From Selaginella moellendorffii (Eukaryota > Streptophyta > Lycopodiopsida > Selaginellales > Selaginellaceae): a DNA stretch of 64,000 nucleotides. The stretch is from NCBI RefSeq assembly GCF_000143415.4, contig NW_003314262.1, positions 235,255 to 299,254 of the forward strand, read 5' to 3'. The notes under the pieces are model-generated. The model did no database searches. It was not told the origin of the DNA and saw only the letters and a program-made list of their open reading frames with translations. Positions 35,612-48,884 of the stretch are shown in pieces; position 1 is the stretch's first letter; each line of letters begins with the position of its first letter. Made by a program: the position numbers and the translations under genes.

Positions 35612-36203
35612 TACCAGAACATGATGTTCCCGTAGAAATAACTACTACAGATCCTTAGAGATAAGATACAATCTTTCTTGCTTATAAAATATAAGCCCAT
35701 CCCAAACTGAGAAGTGAAGCTGTGCATTAGGGCGACTAGCAACTTTCGCTACTTCACTACCAGGGCTCTGCTTCAACAACCCCGCATGGCATAAGATTGC
35801 CTTCGCCAATGGATCACTTCCATATGAAGCCTGAACGTCCTCTAACCAGTTCGAACTGATTGCCGATATTGCCTGGAATTGAGCTTGACGACTCAATGCA
35901 TCCGGAACAATATTGTCTTTACCAGGTTTATATATGATTTCAATATCATATCTAGCAAGCTTCTCTTGCCAACAAGCCTACTTTGGCATAAGCTTAGGCT
36001 GCGTAGCAAAGTAGCTTAGTGTGTTACTATCCATATAAACCTTGATATGTCCACCCAAGTAGTGTCTCCAATGTTCCAGGGCTGACACTATAACAAACAT
36101 CTCTTTCTCATCTTCGTTGGGTTTCATCTAATTTCTTGGAATAAAATGCAATGGGACAACCATGTCGCCTTAGTGTAACACCAACCGCTTTATCACAATC
36201 TTC

Positions 36204-37739
36204 CTACAACACGGCATCGATAGCATAGCCAGATGTATCACAATGCACTTCAAAGGGTTTATCAAGATCTGGGATCCTGAGAATAGGAACCATAGTCAAG
36301 ATCTCCTTCAACCGTACAAAAGCACGCTGACATGCTGGTGTCCAGTGAAATGGAATATTGCTTTTCGTCAACTCAGTCAACGGAAGAGTAATTTTTGCAA
36401 AATTGCAGACAAACTTGCAATAGTATCCCACCAAACCGAGAAAGGAACGAACATCTTATACAGTGGTCGGGACTTCCCAAGACTTCACCACTTCCACCTT
36501 CTTTGGATCGACCTCAATCACGCCACCACCAACTATATGACCAAGAAAGTTTACGCACAATTGACCAAAAGCGCATTTACTTTCCTTAGCATATAGTTTG
36601 TGTTCGCGCAACTTCTGAAACACTAACTCCAAGTGTTTCAAATGATCCTCTAATGTTTCACTGAAGATTAGAACATCGTCGATATATAGGACAACAAATG
36701 TGTCCAAATAATCTCCAAATATTCTATCCATCATAGTGCTGAACGTTGCCAGAGCATTACATAACTTGAACGGCATGACAAGGAACTCATAAGATCCATA
36801 CCGAGTCTTAAAGGCTGTCTTCTCCACATCCTGATCCGCCACCCGTATCTGATGATACCCGGACCGCAAATCAAGTCACGTAAAATACTTAGCCTTTAAG
36901 AGTTGGTCAAACAAGTCATCAATGCGAGGCAAAGGATAACTGTTTTTAACCATGATCTTGTTGAGTGCCTGATAGTCAATACACATCCTCATAGTTCCAT
37001 CATTTTTCATAACAAAAAGGACTGGCGCTCCATAAGGTGACTTGCTTGATCGAATATAACCTTTGTTAAGAAGCTCTGTGAGTTGCTTCTTGAGTTCAGC
37101 CATCTCCTTGATGTTCAATCGACATGGAGCCTTTGTAGGTGGTTTAGAACCCAGAATAACCTCAATCCGATGATCAACCTCACGGCTAGGAGGTAGCTTT
37201 GGCAGTAAATCCTTTGGGAAGATATCCTGATTCCTCGCCAACAACTCCAGTATCTTCTTTGGTACAAGATCAACCCTGTTGCTGATTCGAACTGAGTCAC
37301 CAACACCCTCAGCCTCCATCACTTGAACCCAAAATGTCTGACATCCCTTCTTAGCTACTTCTTGAGCGGCTCTCGTAGTCAGGAACCTAGCATCCCAATC
37401 CTTTGAGGAGTGCTTTTGCAATTGGAAAGACACATTAGGACGTCTTTTTGACTTCAATGTGATACGATTTTGTCCAGCACCATAAATCCCTTTTATATAT
37501 TTGTTGAAGAAGTCCATACCAAACATCATCTGAAAATTTGGTATCTTCAACACTACCAAGTCCACTTTTTCTTTCCACTTGGATATTTTTATTAGAACAT
37601 CACTCACAAACTTTCTGGCTACTTGCCCACCTTTTGCAAACCGGAAATGCATAGGCAACATTTGCTCAACATTCAATCCTAATAACTTAACTAAGTCTTT
37701 GGATATCACACTATGCATAGCTCCCGTGTCAATCATCAC
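36204..37739 (-). pseudogene. Chromovirus-2 protease and reverse transcriptase, interrupted
   Basis: The protease motif DTGAMHSV lies at the start of 37739-36876. The RT N-terminal half ([22 protein letters not shown]) ends at a stop in the KAKYFT-LDLRSGYHQ junction. The RT then continues at 36869-36456 with the catalytic YIDD in FVVLYIDDVLIFSE. RNase H begins in 36434-36204 (FEVHCDTSGYA), followed by a further stop. Confidence 0.9.
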
Positions 37740-38005
37740 TTGGATTTAGTGTCCACAGACAAAGCCTACCAGATATATCAATGGATCAGTGTTTGCATTA
37801 ACTACAAGAAAAGCTTGAGGAAAGCAATGAAAGTTATTCACCTCCTCTTCCTCATAGTCCGCATTGACGAACTCGTCAACCCCTTCGGCTTCACAAGAGT
37901 CCCTACCTTGATACATGTTGGAAATAATGGTTTTACAAATGGTGAATTATGGGATGGATAGCGGTGAAGAGCTAAACCATTTTATTTAGGTTTACTATTG
38001 AAGAC

Positions 38006-39310
38006 TTAAGTTGCAATGCTCAATTCCTTTTTAGGAACCTTGCTATTGCTCCTTGAGTAGTTTGGTGTTAGACCTCCACCATTTTCCCCCATGACATTAA
38101 TACAAGACCTTGTCTTATGCTTGTTGAGACATTTTGAGGACCTATGTCCTGACTCTCCACAATGGAAGCAATGACCCACACTACCCATTCCGCTAGGAGC
38201 AGGTTTTGCAAGTTGCTACTACTTGTACCCACCAGTAGAAGGAACAAAGGGCCTAGGACTAGAAGAAGCTGCTGGTGGTCTCCAACCACCACCACCTTTG
38301 TTAACCGTTGCTTGTGAGCCTCTAGAGTGGAACCTACCTTCCACCCTCTATTTCTGATCACCTTGTTTATTCCCAGAATTTTTATTCTTATACAAGTTAC
38401 CAGCATACGGTTGCTGATATTGTTCCATAAGTGAGTGACTAAAGGCAACTTGCTGCGCTGCCTCCTTACACTCCAAGTACGTCTTCAGCTTAAACTTCAA
38501 AATCTCATTGCGAGAAAATGAACTTAAACCCTCTAGAAAATAACTCCAAGCATCTTCGTCACCCATATTTGCAATCATAATGCACTTCTGAGCAAATGCA
38601 TTAACGTAATGCATGAGATCCCCTCGCTGCTTTAACCACCACAGCTCCACACAAAGTCTTAGACCAAGATCATCCGGCAAGTATTCGTTACGGATATGAC
38701 ACCGCATCTTGGTCCAACTTCTAGTCTGCCCTTTTTCAGCACACACTTGGCACCACCAAGTTTTGGCATGATTGCTGAGAAAGGATTGCGTGCCCACAAC
38801 TTTCGTATGATCATCTACATCTGCCGCTATGAAATAGTTTTCCATATCATAGACCCAGTCTTCCAAAACTTGATAGTCCCGCATGCCTTTGAAGTTGGGT
38901 GGTTTTGGAGGCTTGAACTTTGAAAATCGTGCAACCGGGGGCAACTGCAGAACTCCATCGTCCTCAAAACTTGAAGAGGAGTCTGGTTGCTTAGGCTTAG
39001 CTGGTTTAGCTACCTTAGCTTTTTTCTTCCTCTTCTTCTTCTCCTTCTTCAATTTGTGAATCTCCCTTCGCAAATTCTCAATCTCGACTTCCTGAGCCAT
39101 ACGCTGCAACGCTGCAGCATCTGGCTCTTCCTCTTCTGACTCGGCCTCAGCCTCTTCCGTAACATCTCTAGTAGGAGTTTCCTCTTCCCAATTCGCCCGT
39201 CTAGAGGTTTCAGTGTCATCAGCACAATTCCTCTTCACCATCCCGCTAGCTGCATTCATGCTTCTATCAATAACTGAACATGCATACAACATTCTTACCG
39301 AATGGTGCAA
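38006..39310 (-). pseudogene. Chromovirus-2 gag
   Basis: The 320-codon frame (38348-39310) has an acidic N-terminal region, a lysine-rich stretch (KKEKKKRKKKAKVAKPAKP) and a capsid region with FSKFKPPKPPNFKG and YDMENYFIAADV. A second piece (38006-38188) carries the zinc knuckle CFHCGESGHRSSKC. Stops separate the two pieces. Confidence 0.85.
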
Positions 39311-39353
39311 TCCAACTAATCCTACACAAGTCGCTTTGGATCTACTAGAAAAG

Positions 39354-41122
39354 TGTGAGACGTAAAATCCCTAGGCCCCAAAGTGGAGTCGAAAGGGTGC
39401 CACGTGGTAGTGGCCGAAGCAAAAGCCAAACGAGCGTAACAAGTTTGGACTAAAAAGCTTCGACTTGAAAGGTCAAGAGCGGGAGTGGAACTCCCAACGG
39501 AGTGCTCAAGGAACGAGCATGAAGCGGACAATAAGCAAGGCTCTGAAAAGTGACCCAAAAGGACCAACACATCACACGTGGAGGAGTCCGAGATGGACCA
39601 AGACGGAGTCCGAGATGGAGTCCGAGATAGACCGAGATGGAGTCCAAGACGGAGTCCGAGAATGGAGTCCGAGATGGACCCGAGATGGAATCCGAGATGG
39701 AGTCCGAGAAGGACCCAAGTTGGAGTCCGAGATGGAGTCCGAGATGGACCGAGACAAAGTCTGAGATGGAGTTTGAGATGGACCGAGACGGAGTCCGAGA
39801 TGGAGTCCGAGATGGACCAAGATGGAGTCCGAGATGGACCCGAGATGGAGTTTGAGATGGACCGAGATAGAGTCCGAGATGGAGTCCGAGATGGACCCGA
39901 GATGGAATCTGAGATGAAGTCCGAGAAGGACCCGAGATGGAGTCCGAGGTCGAGACCGAGACTGGGATGGAGACTGAGACCGAGACCAAGACCGGGACCG
40001 AGACCGAGACCGAGACCGAGACCGGGACCGAGACCGAGACCGAGACTGGGACCGAGACCGAGCTCAAGCCCGAGTTCGAGTCCGAGTCCGAGTCCGAGTC
40101 TGAGTCCGATTCCGAGTCCAAGTCCGAGTCCGAGTCCGAGTCTGAGAGGGTGAAAGCCCAAAGCGTTCGTCTCCCAAACCCTGGGGGGTTTGGTGAGCTC
40201 CAAAAGTATAGTAAGGGGGAGGACTGCAGTGGAGCCAGTTTGGCCAGGAAAGGACAGTTTGGCCTAGGAAGGCCAGACCCAGTGTTGGGTGATGAACTGA
40301 CCACTAGGAAGTCCAAGACTAGAGTGAACACGGACCGACAAGCGGGGTAGCTTGGTGAAATGTTCAAGAGCCAGCTCTAGTTCCCCTGGGAGATTGACTG
40401 GCCGATGCTCCCAGTCCAAGTGCGGGTGGCACTACCTACTTGGATACCTGGTGTGGCTCAATGGAACCTCGCTCTAAGCCCATGGCTAGAGCACCTAAAG
40501 GTGGAAGGTGGGGAGAATACCCACGGGGCTCACATAGGGCCACGGTGTTCCGAAATGTTGTCCCAAAGTCCCAAATGGGTGTAAGGAGGAGGAGTAGTCC
40601 TCTAGTGTAGTGATTACGGATACGGTCACATGGTGAGGAAGTCCCAGAAGACAATGGGACTTAGTGGCCAGGGCAGTGTTGGTGAATATGGCCATGGACG
40701 AAAAAGGGACTTGGCAGGAACTGACAAAGGGATGTTGGGGAAGGCTATTCCCCATGTCTATAGGCATCCTAAGGATGCTAAGGAGTGGATCTGGGATAAC
40801 CACATGTGGACGGACGGCCCAGTCTTTGAGAGACGAGACTGTGATACTGGTGGTGTTGGACCACCGGTGCTACCAAGGTGAATGGGCATGGCCTTAGCGT
40901 AATGGGCTAGTATGTCGGTGGTACCTTGGGGTGTCGGTCATGGGACCAGACACGTGGAGCACTTGGACCAAGTGCAAAGGTTGAGTAGCATGGATGCCAT
41001 TCTCGGGGCCAACAAGCCCCAAGTCCTGAATGGGACTTATGGAGGTTGTGAATGAGACTCCTCTAAGTGGTCGGAGGTGCGGTTAAGTGACTAAAGTAGA
41101 ATGGAAAAATTAGTCGCTTACA
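39354..41122 (+). repeat. LARD-2 5' LTR
   Basis: Begins TGTGAGACGTAAAATCC and ends GTCGCTTACA. It contains the 12-bp satellite (about 39583-40145) and the core block GGGTGAAAGCCCAAAGCG ... CCAAAAGTATAGTAAGG (about 40147-40216). Confidence 0.9.
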
Positions 41123-41336
41123 ATTTGGTATCGGAGCTGTTCCTTAGTCCGACTTTTATTGGTGCTCAAGTATATCACCATTGATATTGGCATCGGAAGG
41201 TCCTAGGAGGGGGCCTATCCTTGAAGAGTAGCATGTCGAGAGGACATAGCTCTCCACTCAAGTTCATGCGTGAACTTAGGCGTGATATGGTGGATAGAAA
41301 AGGGGCCAGTAAGGGAACGACTTTGGTGTGAGACAC

Positions 41337-43030
41337 AAAATCCCTAAGCCGCAAAGTGGAGTCGGAAGGGTGCCACGTGGTAGTGGCCGAAGCGAAAGCC
41401 AAACAAGCGTAGCACGTTTGGACTAAAAGCTCCGACTTGAGAGGTCAAGAGCGGGAGTGGAACTCCCAACAAAGTGCTCAAGGAGCGAGCACGAAGCAAA
41501 CAATAAGCAAGGCTCCAAAAAGGGACCCAAAAAGGACCAACGCATGACACGTGGAAGTGTCCGAGATGGACCCAAAGTGGAGTCTGAGATGGACCCGAGA
41601 TGGAGTCCGAGATGGACTCGAGATGGAGTCCGAGATGAAGTCCGAGGTGGACCCGAGGTGGAGTCCGAGATGGACCGAGACGGAGTCCGAGATGGAGTCC
41701 GAGATGGAGTCTGAGATGGACCGAGACGGAGTCCGAGATGGAGTCCGAGATGGAGTCTGAGATGGAGTCCAAGATGGAGTCCGAGATNNNNNNNNNNNNN
41801 NNNNNNNNNNNNNNNNNNNNNNNNNNNNNNNNNNNNNNNNNNNNNNNNNNNNNNNNNNNNNNNNNNNNNNNNNNNNNNNNNNNNNNNGAGACCGAGACCG
41901 AGATCGGGACCGAGACTGAGACCGAGGCCGAGGCCGAGACCGAGCCCGAGCCCGAGTCCGAGTCCGAGTCTGAGTCCGAGTCCGAGTCCGAGTCCGAGTC
42001 CGAGTCCGAGTCCGAGTCCGAGTTCGAGTCTGAGAGGGTGAAAGCCCAAAGCGTTCGTCTCCCAGACCCTGGGGGGTTTGGTGAGCTCCAAAAGTATAGT
42101 AAGGGGGAGGACTGTAGTGGAGCCAGTTTGGCCAGGAAAGGCCAGTTTGGCCCAGGAAGGCCAGACCCAGTGTTGGGTGATGAACTGACCACTGGGAAGT
42201 CCAAGACTAGAGTGAATACGGACCGACAAGCGGGGTAGCTTGGTGAAGTGTTCAAGAGCAGGCTCTAGTTCCCCCGGGAGATCGACTGGCCGATGATCCC
42301 AGTCCAAGTGTGGGTGGCACTACCTACTTGGATACCAGGCGTGGCTCAACGGAACCTCGCTCTAAGCCCATGGCTAGAGCACCTAAAGGCGATAGGTGGG
42401 GAGAGTACCCAGGTGGCTCGCGTAAGGCCACGGTGTTCTGAAATGTCGTCCCAAAGACCCAGACTGTGGAAAGGAAGAGGAGCAGTCCTCTGGGGTAGTG
42501 ACCAAGGACACAGTCGTGTGGTGAGGAAGTCCCAGAGGACCGTGGGACTTAGTGGTCGGGCCTGTGGGCCTCGATCCAGTGGCAGTGTTGTCAAACACGG
42601 CCAGGGGCAGAAAGGGACTTGGTAGGAACTGACAAAGGGACTTTGGGGAAGGTGACTCCCCAGGTTTGTGGGCATCCTAAGGATGCTAAGGAGTGGATCT
42701 AGGATGACTCCTCGTGGACAGATGGCCCAGTCTTGGAGAGACGGGATGGTGATGCAAGTGGTATTGGACCACTAGTGCAGCAAAGGTGAATGGGCATGGC
42801 CTTAGCGTAACGGGCCGAGATGTCAGTGGTACCTTTGGGTGTCGGTCATGGGATCGGACATGTGGAGCACTTGGACCAAGTGCAAAGGTTGAGTGGCATG
42901 GATGCCATTCTCGGGGCTAGCAAGCCCCAAGTCTTGAATGGGACTTATGGAGGTTGTGAATGAGACTCCTCCAAGTGGTCGGAGGTGTGGTTAAGTGACT
43001 AAAGTAGAATGGAAAAATTAGTCGCTTACA
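41337..43030 (+). repeat. LARD-3 5' LTR (with assembly gap)
   Basis: TGTGAGACACAAAATCC to GTCGCTTACA. The satellite is interrupted by the run of N, so its true length is unknown. Confidence 0.9.
41788..41887. other. Assembly gap of 100 N
   Basis: Exactly 100 N within the 12-bp satellite of the LTR, a size often used as a placeholder for an unknown gap. The break is explained by the tandem repeat. Confidence 0.98.
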
Positions 43031-43033
43031 ACT

Positions 43034-43045
43034 TGGTATCAGAGC
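43034..43045 (+). other. Primer binding site of LARD-3
   Basis: TGGTATCAGAGC directly after the 5' LTR, complementary to the 3' end of initiator tRNA-Met, as in LARD-1. Confidence 0.93.
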
Positions 43046-46000
43046 TGTTCCTTAGTCCGACTTTTATTGGTGCTCAAGTATATCACCATTGATGTTGGCA
43101 TTGGAAGGTCCTAGGAGGGGGCCTGTCCTTGAGGAGTAGCATGTCGACAGGACATGGCTCTCCACTCGAGTTCATGCATGAACTTGGGCGCGATGTGGTG
43201 GATAGAAAAGGGGCCAGTAAGGGAACGACTTTGGGATCTGGGGAACAGTATAAGGTTTCCTCAAAGAGCTGCGGATGTGATCCAGATGAACGTTTGATGC
43301 AGCAAACGGGCTAACGTAGTTGTGGTAAACAACTATAATTGGGATCACGGGAAAGATGTAGACTCCAAAATAATAAAGGAGTCACAAGATTACCCTCATA
43401 TAGTTGAGGCCGGTGCTCATAACTTTGAGACCGGAATTGATGACCATGGGAGGTCAAATATAGGAGAGGACACAAGTCCTCGAAATGGTAGCTGAGGTTG
43501 CCCTTGATAAATGCTGGAACAACCCAAAGAGTTGGGGATGTACTTAGAGGATGAGTTGGTATTCTCATCACATGGACAAGTGGTCCTAAGAGGCAAAAGG
43601 TTGCCCCAAGAGAACAAATCAAGTGTCGGAGTAACACTTGCAAAGATGGTCCTTGTGAGTAGGACCTGAATACAAGAAGTTGTATTTAAGTGAGCTAGCA
43701 CCTCAAAGGTAGGACCTCATGGGTCGTCAGATGACAAAGTCCAAAAAGCTGGATGACTCCAATAGAGTCAAGGAATAATCCTAAAGGATTGATGGAAGCA
43801 TTTGGACTGAGGTGTGTGGTACCCCACGAAGGATGGGGGGGATCATAGGATCCAAGGATGAGAACAGAGGGTATCTCATCGATGGCAAAATGTGCCATGC
43901 TAAAGTCGTGGGAAGGGTGTTCCCAAAAGAAAACAACTTTGAAACAAAGTTGTGTGTGACCTCTATAGTGCAGTGCTAACGGATGGTTGGCATGAGAAAG
44001 AGTGGTATTGGTCTTGGCAAAGACTTAGACACAAAGAAGAAGTGTCATAGAGGTAGGCTCGTGAAGCCGATAGTGTGGAGACACCAAATGTGCCAAGGTG
44101 TGATACCTTGAGGCTATGTTGGTGAGTTCATGAGAACCCCCTGCCAAAGGAATCCCAATGGAAATGGGAATGGCATAGCCTAAGTTGCAGAGCATGCAAT
44201 TGGAGTGTGGTGACCCAGATAATGATGGAGGTGTGGAAGCACCAGCAATGAGTTGTAGGACTTGACAACTATGAGGCAACTAAGCAAGAGGTGCAAAATA
44301 ATTGGTTAAACGGGTAGAAAGTAACTACCCAAGCCTTCTTAATGGCATAAGGAAGTTGGATATACCCTTACGGGGGATAAGTTGCTTATGTTGCGATATA
44401 GTAAGTCAATGTCATGAAAGGAAATACTCATTGTCAAGGAAGCCATCATTGGGACACCCGAACACTCTAGAACACCAGGAGGTGGTGTTTGATGTCGCGA
44501 GGGCAATAGATAAGGCCCAAGGGACAAAGTCCCTAGCGAATGATGGATAGAAGGTGCTATCCAAATGCCCAAGGTGGCGGAGACAGGAGAAGACTGTCTA
44601 CTCGAATTGGACAAAGCCAAAAATGGAATTTTGGCAAGGCTAGCAATGGGCATGTAAAGGCCCATAAGCAACAACGTAATCTCGGTGTGTGGGATTATAG
44701 GGTGAGCATACCTGGATTGAGGAACCACTCCCTAGGCTATCGGGTAGGTTCATCCCTAAGAATACTTGCTAAGGAATGATAGAAAGTGCAAAGCTATCCT
44801 CCTGGTCTGGAGGAGAATGACCAAAGGAAATGTGTGAAGCCAAAAGCAAGAAGTAAAGGGGTAGAACCGAACCATAGGAATCGAAGGGCATAACCAAGGT
44901 TGGTTATGCCAGCTGGGAGTGGAGAATCAAGTGGGGGCTCGAGGGTGTTGCCACTAGCAACCGTGATGCCATGGAGAGTCTAAAATATGGAATTGTCCAT
45001 GTTAGACTATATGGTAATTGGAAAGCTTGCAAAAAGGGAGGCCTTAGCAAGCTAAGGGACAGAGTTCCTTCAAGGTTTCCAAAGACGATTTTAGGTAGCT
45101 TAGTACCTAGAAAGGCCAAGTGTAAATGGTTCATGAAACGCGTAAAATCAGAGTGGCGCAGCAGAAGCGTGGTCTTGAAGCTGGCCATGAGGCAATGCTA
45201 TCAAGGTTAGGGAAGTAGTTCCCGAGTGTTCAAAGAGAGGGCTTTGAATGAAAGTCGATGATCAAGGGCTTTCACGCTTGTGCAGGAACCATGTTACAGT
45301 GGTCGGAGGGCTTGCCAAAGCGAGATTGGCAAGTCAGGGGAACAAATACCCTAGTTGAAGGTGATAACTTCAAAAGGGGTGGGCCATGAGGCCAAGCATG
45401 GAGGAGTCCATGCATGATCACAGACTTGTCAAGTGTGAGGACTTGGCAGTGTGGAGGAACTAGGTTCCTAAGCTGTGATCTGTAGCGCGCTTTGAGTATA
45501 AGTTGGTGCACCGGCGTGGGGAGTCACGCCAGGCATCCTGGGTGATGCCGTCCGTAGATGCATATACGGAGGTTGGGTTCGAGTCCCGACCCTCTAGTGC
45601 TTGGGTTCGAGTCCCAAATCACTAGGGTGTGGTGATGGTTTGGAATATGAGGACACTCATATTTCGGTGGTCATGGACTCTCAGTGAGGAGACTGGTTTG
45701 GGCACACCGCCAAGCGAGGGATGCCTCGGAGTCGTGATGCACGGTTAGATTGCTTAGAGTGAAAGCTCGGTATATCTAACTTGAACACTTTGGTGCAAAA
45801 GGCACCAAGGACATGGTGAATGAGATGGGGACACCCAGTCTCAGTTGCTATGGATCCTTGGCCGGAAGGGCTGGCTTGGGTGCACCGCCAAGCGTGGGGG
45901 ATGCCCCCGGGGTCATAGTCAACAACTTAGAAGGGTCCGGAAGACCTAGTTCCTATTGGTAGACCTATTAAGGGGTCAAGATGAGATCACTAGGTGATCT

Positions 46001-47130
46001 TGTGGCTAAACAAGGACAAGGTCTTTGTTTGGGTTAAGGAATATGATTCCTAGTTCAAAGTGTTGATTTGAACTATTGATAAAGGTGTGGCTTGGTCAAG
46101 GTGACTAAGTGGGAAGGACACCTAAGGGAAATGAACTACTACAATATAATGGTATTATGAGTTCAAGAAAATAGTCTCCAGAGATAAGCCCATGGGTGGG
46201 TCACAAGGTTGGGCTAGGAAGAGATCCTAGAACAGTAGGGAGACTTATTAGGGGTGAACACCCTAGTCTGGGCAAAGCAAATCCTTTGCTATGAAACCAA
46301 AAAAATACCTCAAGGAAGGAGGTAATGATCCTATGTTGCTTGGTGCAACAACCTAAGGATAGGAGCAAAAGACGAGTGCCCAAGATAGGGCTGTGGAATC
46401 CATTGGAAAGAATCCAAGTGGCAAAGTTAGCCAAGGAACACTAATGTGTTTGATGCTAACGGATTGCGGAAAAAAGAAGTGGACTTCCAAGGATGGATTC
46501 CCAAGTGCTCCAATTTGGCAAAGGAAAGGCTCCAAGTGAGGGAGCAATTAAGTAGCCAAAAGATAGGGCCATGGACAGCCCTAGCACAAATAATGATAAA
46601 TGGAACGTAGTGCCAAGGGCGGCACAAAACAGAAAAGAGGATGATGGTGCCCTCAAGTAAAGAACTTCCTAGGATAGGGAAGTGGAGTTGCACAAAATGT
46701 GCAAGGCAAGATGTCGGAGACACCTAGGAAATTGACTCCAAAAAGTCAAGAGTAAACGTTCCAAAGTGCAAAGGTAGATCAATGGAATCTGTGACTACTC
46801 AAGAATGAGTAGTGGAATTGAGTTAGAGAGGGTGTCTCTAACGGGTTTAGCGAGAACTGAACTAATAAAAAGGAGCAAACCACCACAGGTGGTCAAGTGA
46901 GCCTCTAAGTTGGAGAGACTATCCTCCTTAAAGGATGGGCAAGGCATGGTGAGCCTTTGGTGTCGAACCATTGACGAATATGGAGAAGGCATGGTGAGCC
47001 TTCAATGTCAAACCATTGACAAATATTGGCTAGGGGCCAAGGATGGAAATGGTAACACATGTGGGTGTTACTTTATAAAATGGTTTACCGTTTGATGAGG
47101 ACATCGAACTTCGTCTATGGGTGGTGGAGT
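43046..47130 (+). other. LARD-3 internal region, no coding capacity seen
   Basis: Same sequence as the LARD-1 interior on the opposite strand. Open frames are at most about 130 codons, with no retroviral motif. The region next to the 3' LTR ends in GGGTGGTGGAGT, a polypurine-like tract. Confidence 0.85.
45551..45617 (+). other. Run of three hairpins, two resembling tRNA T-arms
   Basis: First TCCGTA...TACGGA (45551-45570). Then GGTTGGG-TTCGAGT-CCCGACC (45571-45591: 7-bp stem with one G-T pair, 7-nt loop). Then TTGGG-TTCGAGT-CCCAA (45601-45617: 5-bp stem, 7-nt loop). The loop and stem sizes and TTCGAGT sequence match a tRNA T-arm/B box. The same set occurs in LARD-1 (14826-14892) and in LARD-2 (about 52321-52397), and related ones in the chromoviruses (23132-23186, 27209-27229). 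No anticodon or D arm accompanies them. Confidence 0.75.
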
Positions 47131-48884
47131 TGTGAGACACAAAATCCCTAGGCCCCAAAGTGGAGCCGGAAGGGTGCCACGTGGTAGTGGCCGAAGCGAA
47201 AGCCAAACAAGCGTAGCACGTTTGGACTAAAAGCTCCGACTTGAGAGGTCAAGAGCAGGAGTGGAACTCCCAACAAAGTGCTCAAGGAGCGAGCACGAAG
47301 CGAACAATAAGCAAGGCTCCAAAAAGGGACCCAAAAAGGACCAACGCATGACACGTGGAAGTGTCTGAGATGGACCCGAGGTGGAGTCCGAGATGGACCC
47401 GAGATGGAGTCCGAGATGGACCCGAGATGGAGTCCGAGATGAAGTCTGAGGTGGACCGAGATGGAGTCCAAGGTGGACCCGAGATGGAGTCCAAGATGGA
47501 CCGAGATGGAGTCCGAGATGGAGTCTGAGATGGACCGAGACGGAGTCCAAGATGGAGTCCGAGATGGAGTCCGAGGTGGACCCGAGGTGGAGTCCGAGAT
47601 GGACCGAGACGGAGTCCGAGATGGAGTCCGAGATGGAGTCCGAGAAGGACCCGAGATGGAGTCCGAGGTCGAGACCGAGACCGGGACCGAGATTGAGACT
47701 GGGACCGAGACCGGGACCGAGACCGAGACCGAGACCGGGATCGAGGCCGGGACCGAGACCAAGACCGAGCCCAAGGCTGAGACCGAGCCCGAGCCCGAGT
47801 CCGAGTCCGAGTCCGAGTCCGAGTCCGAGTCTGAGTCCGAGTCCGAGTCCGAGTCCGAGTCCGAGTCCGAGTCCGAGTCCGAGTCCGAGTCCGAGTTCGA
47901 GTCTAAGAGGGTGAAAGCCCAAAGCATTCATCTCCCAGACCCTGGGGGGTTTGGTGAGCTCCAAAAGTATAGTAAGGGGGAGGATTGCAGTGGAGCCAGT
48001 TTGGCCCAGGAAGGCCAGACCCAGTGTTGGGTGATGAACTGACCACTGGGAAGTCCAAGACTAGAGTGAATACGGACCGACAAGCGGGGTAGCTTGGTGA
48101 AGTGTTCAAGAGCCGGCTCTAGTTCCCCCGGGAGATCGACTGGCCGATGCTCCCAGTCCAAGTGTGGGTGGCATTACCTACTTGGATACCAGGCGTGGCT
48201 CAACGGAACCTCGCTCTAAGCCCATGGCTAGAGCACCTAAAGGCGATAGGTGGGGAGAGTACCCAGGTGGCTCGCGTAAGGCCACGGTGTTCTGAAATGT
48301 TGTCCCAAAAGCCCAGACTGTGGAAAGGAAGAGGAGCAGTCCTCTGGGGTAGTGACCAAGGACACAGTCGTGTGGTGAGGAAGTCCCAGAGGACCGTGGG
48401 ACTTAGTGGTCGGGCCTGTGGGCCTCGATCCAGTGGCAGTGTTGTCAAACACGGCTAGGGGCAGAAAGGGACTTGGTAGGAACTGACAAAGGGACTTTGG
48501 GGAAGGCGACTCCCCAGGTCTGTGGGCATCCTAAGGATGCTAAGGAGTGGATCTAGGATGACTCCTCGTGGACAGATGGCCCAGTCTTGGAGAGACGGGA
48601 TGGTGATGCAAGTGGTATTGGACCACTAGTGCAGCAAAGGTGAATGGGCATGGCCTTAGTGTAACGGGCCGAGATGTCAGTGGTACCTTTGGGTGTTGGT
48701 CATGGGATCGGACACGTGGAGCACTTGGACCAAGTGCAAAGGTTGAGTGGCATGGATGCCATTCTCGGGGCTAGCAAGCCCCAAGTCCTGAATGGGACTT
48801 ATGGAGGTTGTGAATGAGACTCCTCCAAGTGGTCGGAGGTGTGGTTAAGTGACTAAAGTAGAATGGAAAAGTTAGTCGCTTACA
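47131..48884 (+). repeat. LARD-3 3' LTR
   Basis: TGTGAGACACAAAATCC to GTCGCTTACA, 1,754 bp, satellite at about 47368-47905. Highly similar to the 5' LTR outside the satellite. Confidence 0.93.

Larger units (their letters stand above)
34361..39310 (-). mobile_element. Chromovirus-2 (Ty3/gypsy with chromodomain), decayed, different family from chromovirus-1
   Basis: Minus-strand gag (39310-38006), protease-RT-RNaseH (37739 to about 35650) and integrase plus chromodomain (35611-34361) in the standard order, broken by many stops. Protein sequence differs clearly from chromovirus-1 throughout. The 5' LTR and primer site are not found: 44 bp upstream of the gag frame the outer LARD begins. Confidence 0.88.

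Noticed and set aside
45571-45617. A complete tRNA gene at the T-arm-like hairpins.
   Set aside because: No D arm, anticodon arm or acceptor stem can be drawn; only T-arm-like hairpins are present.
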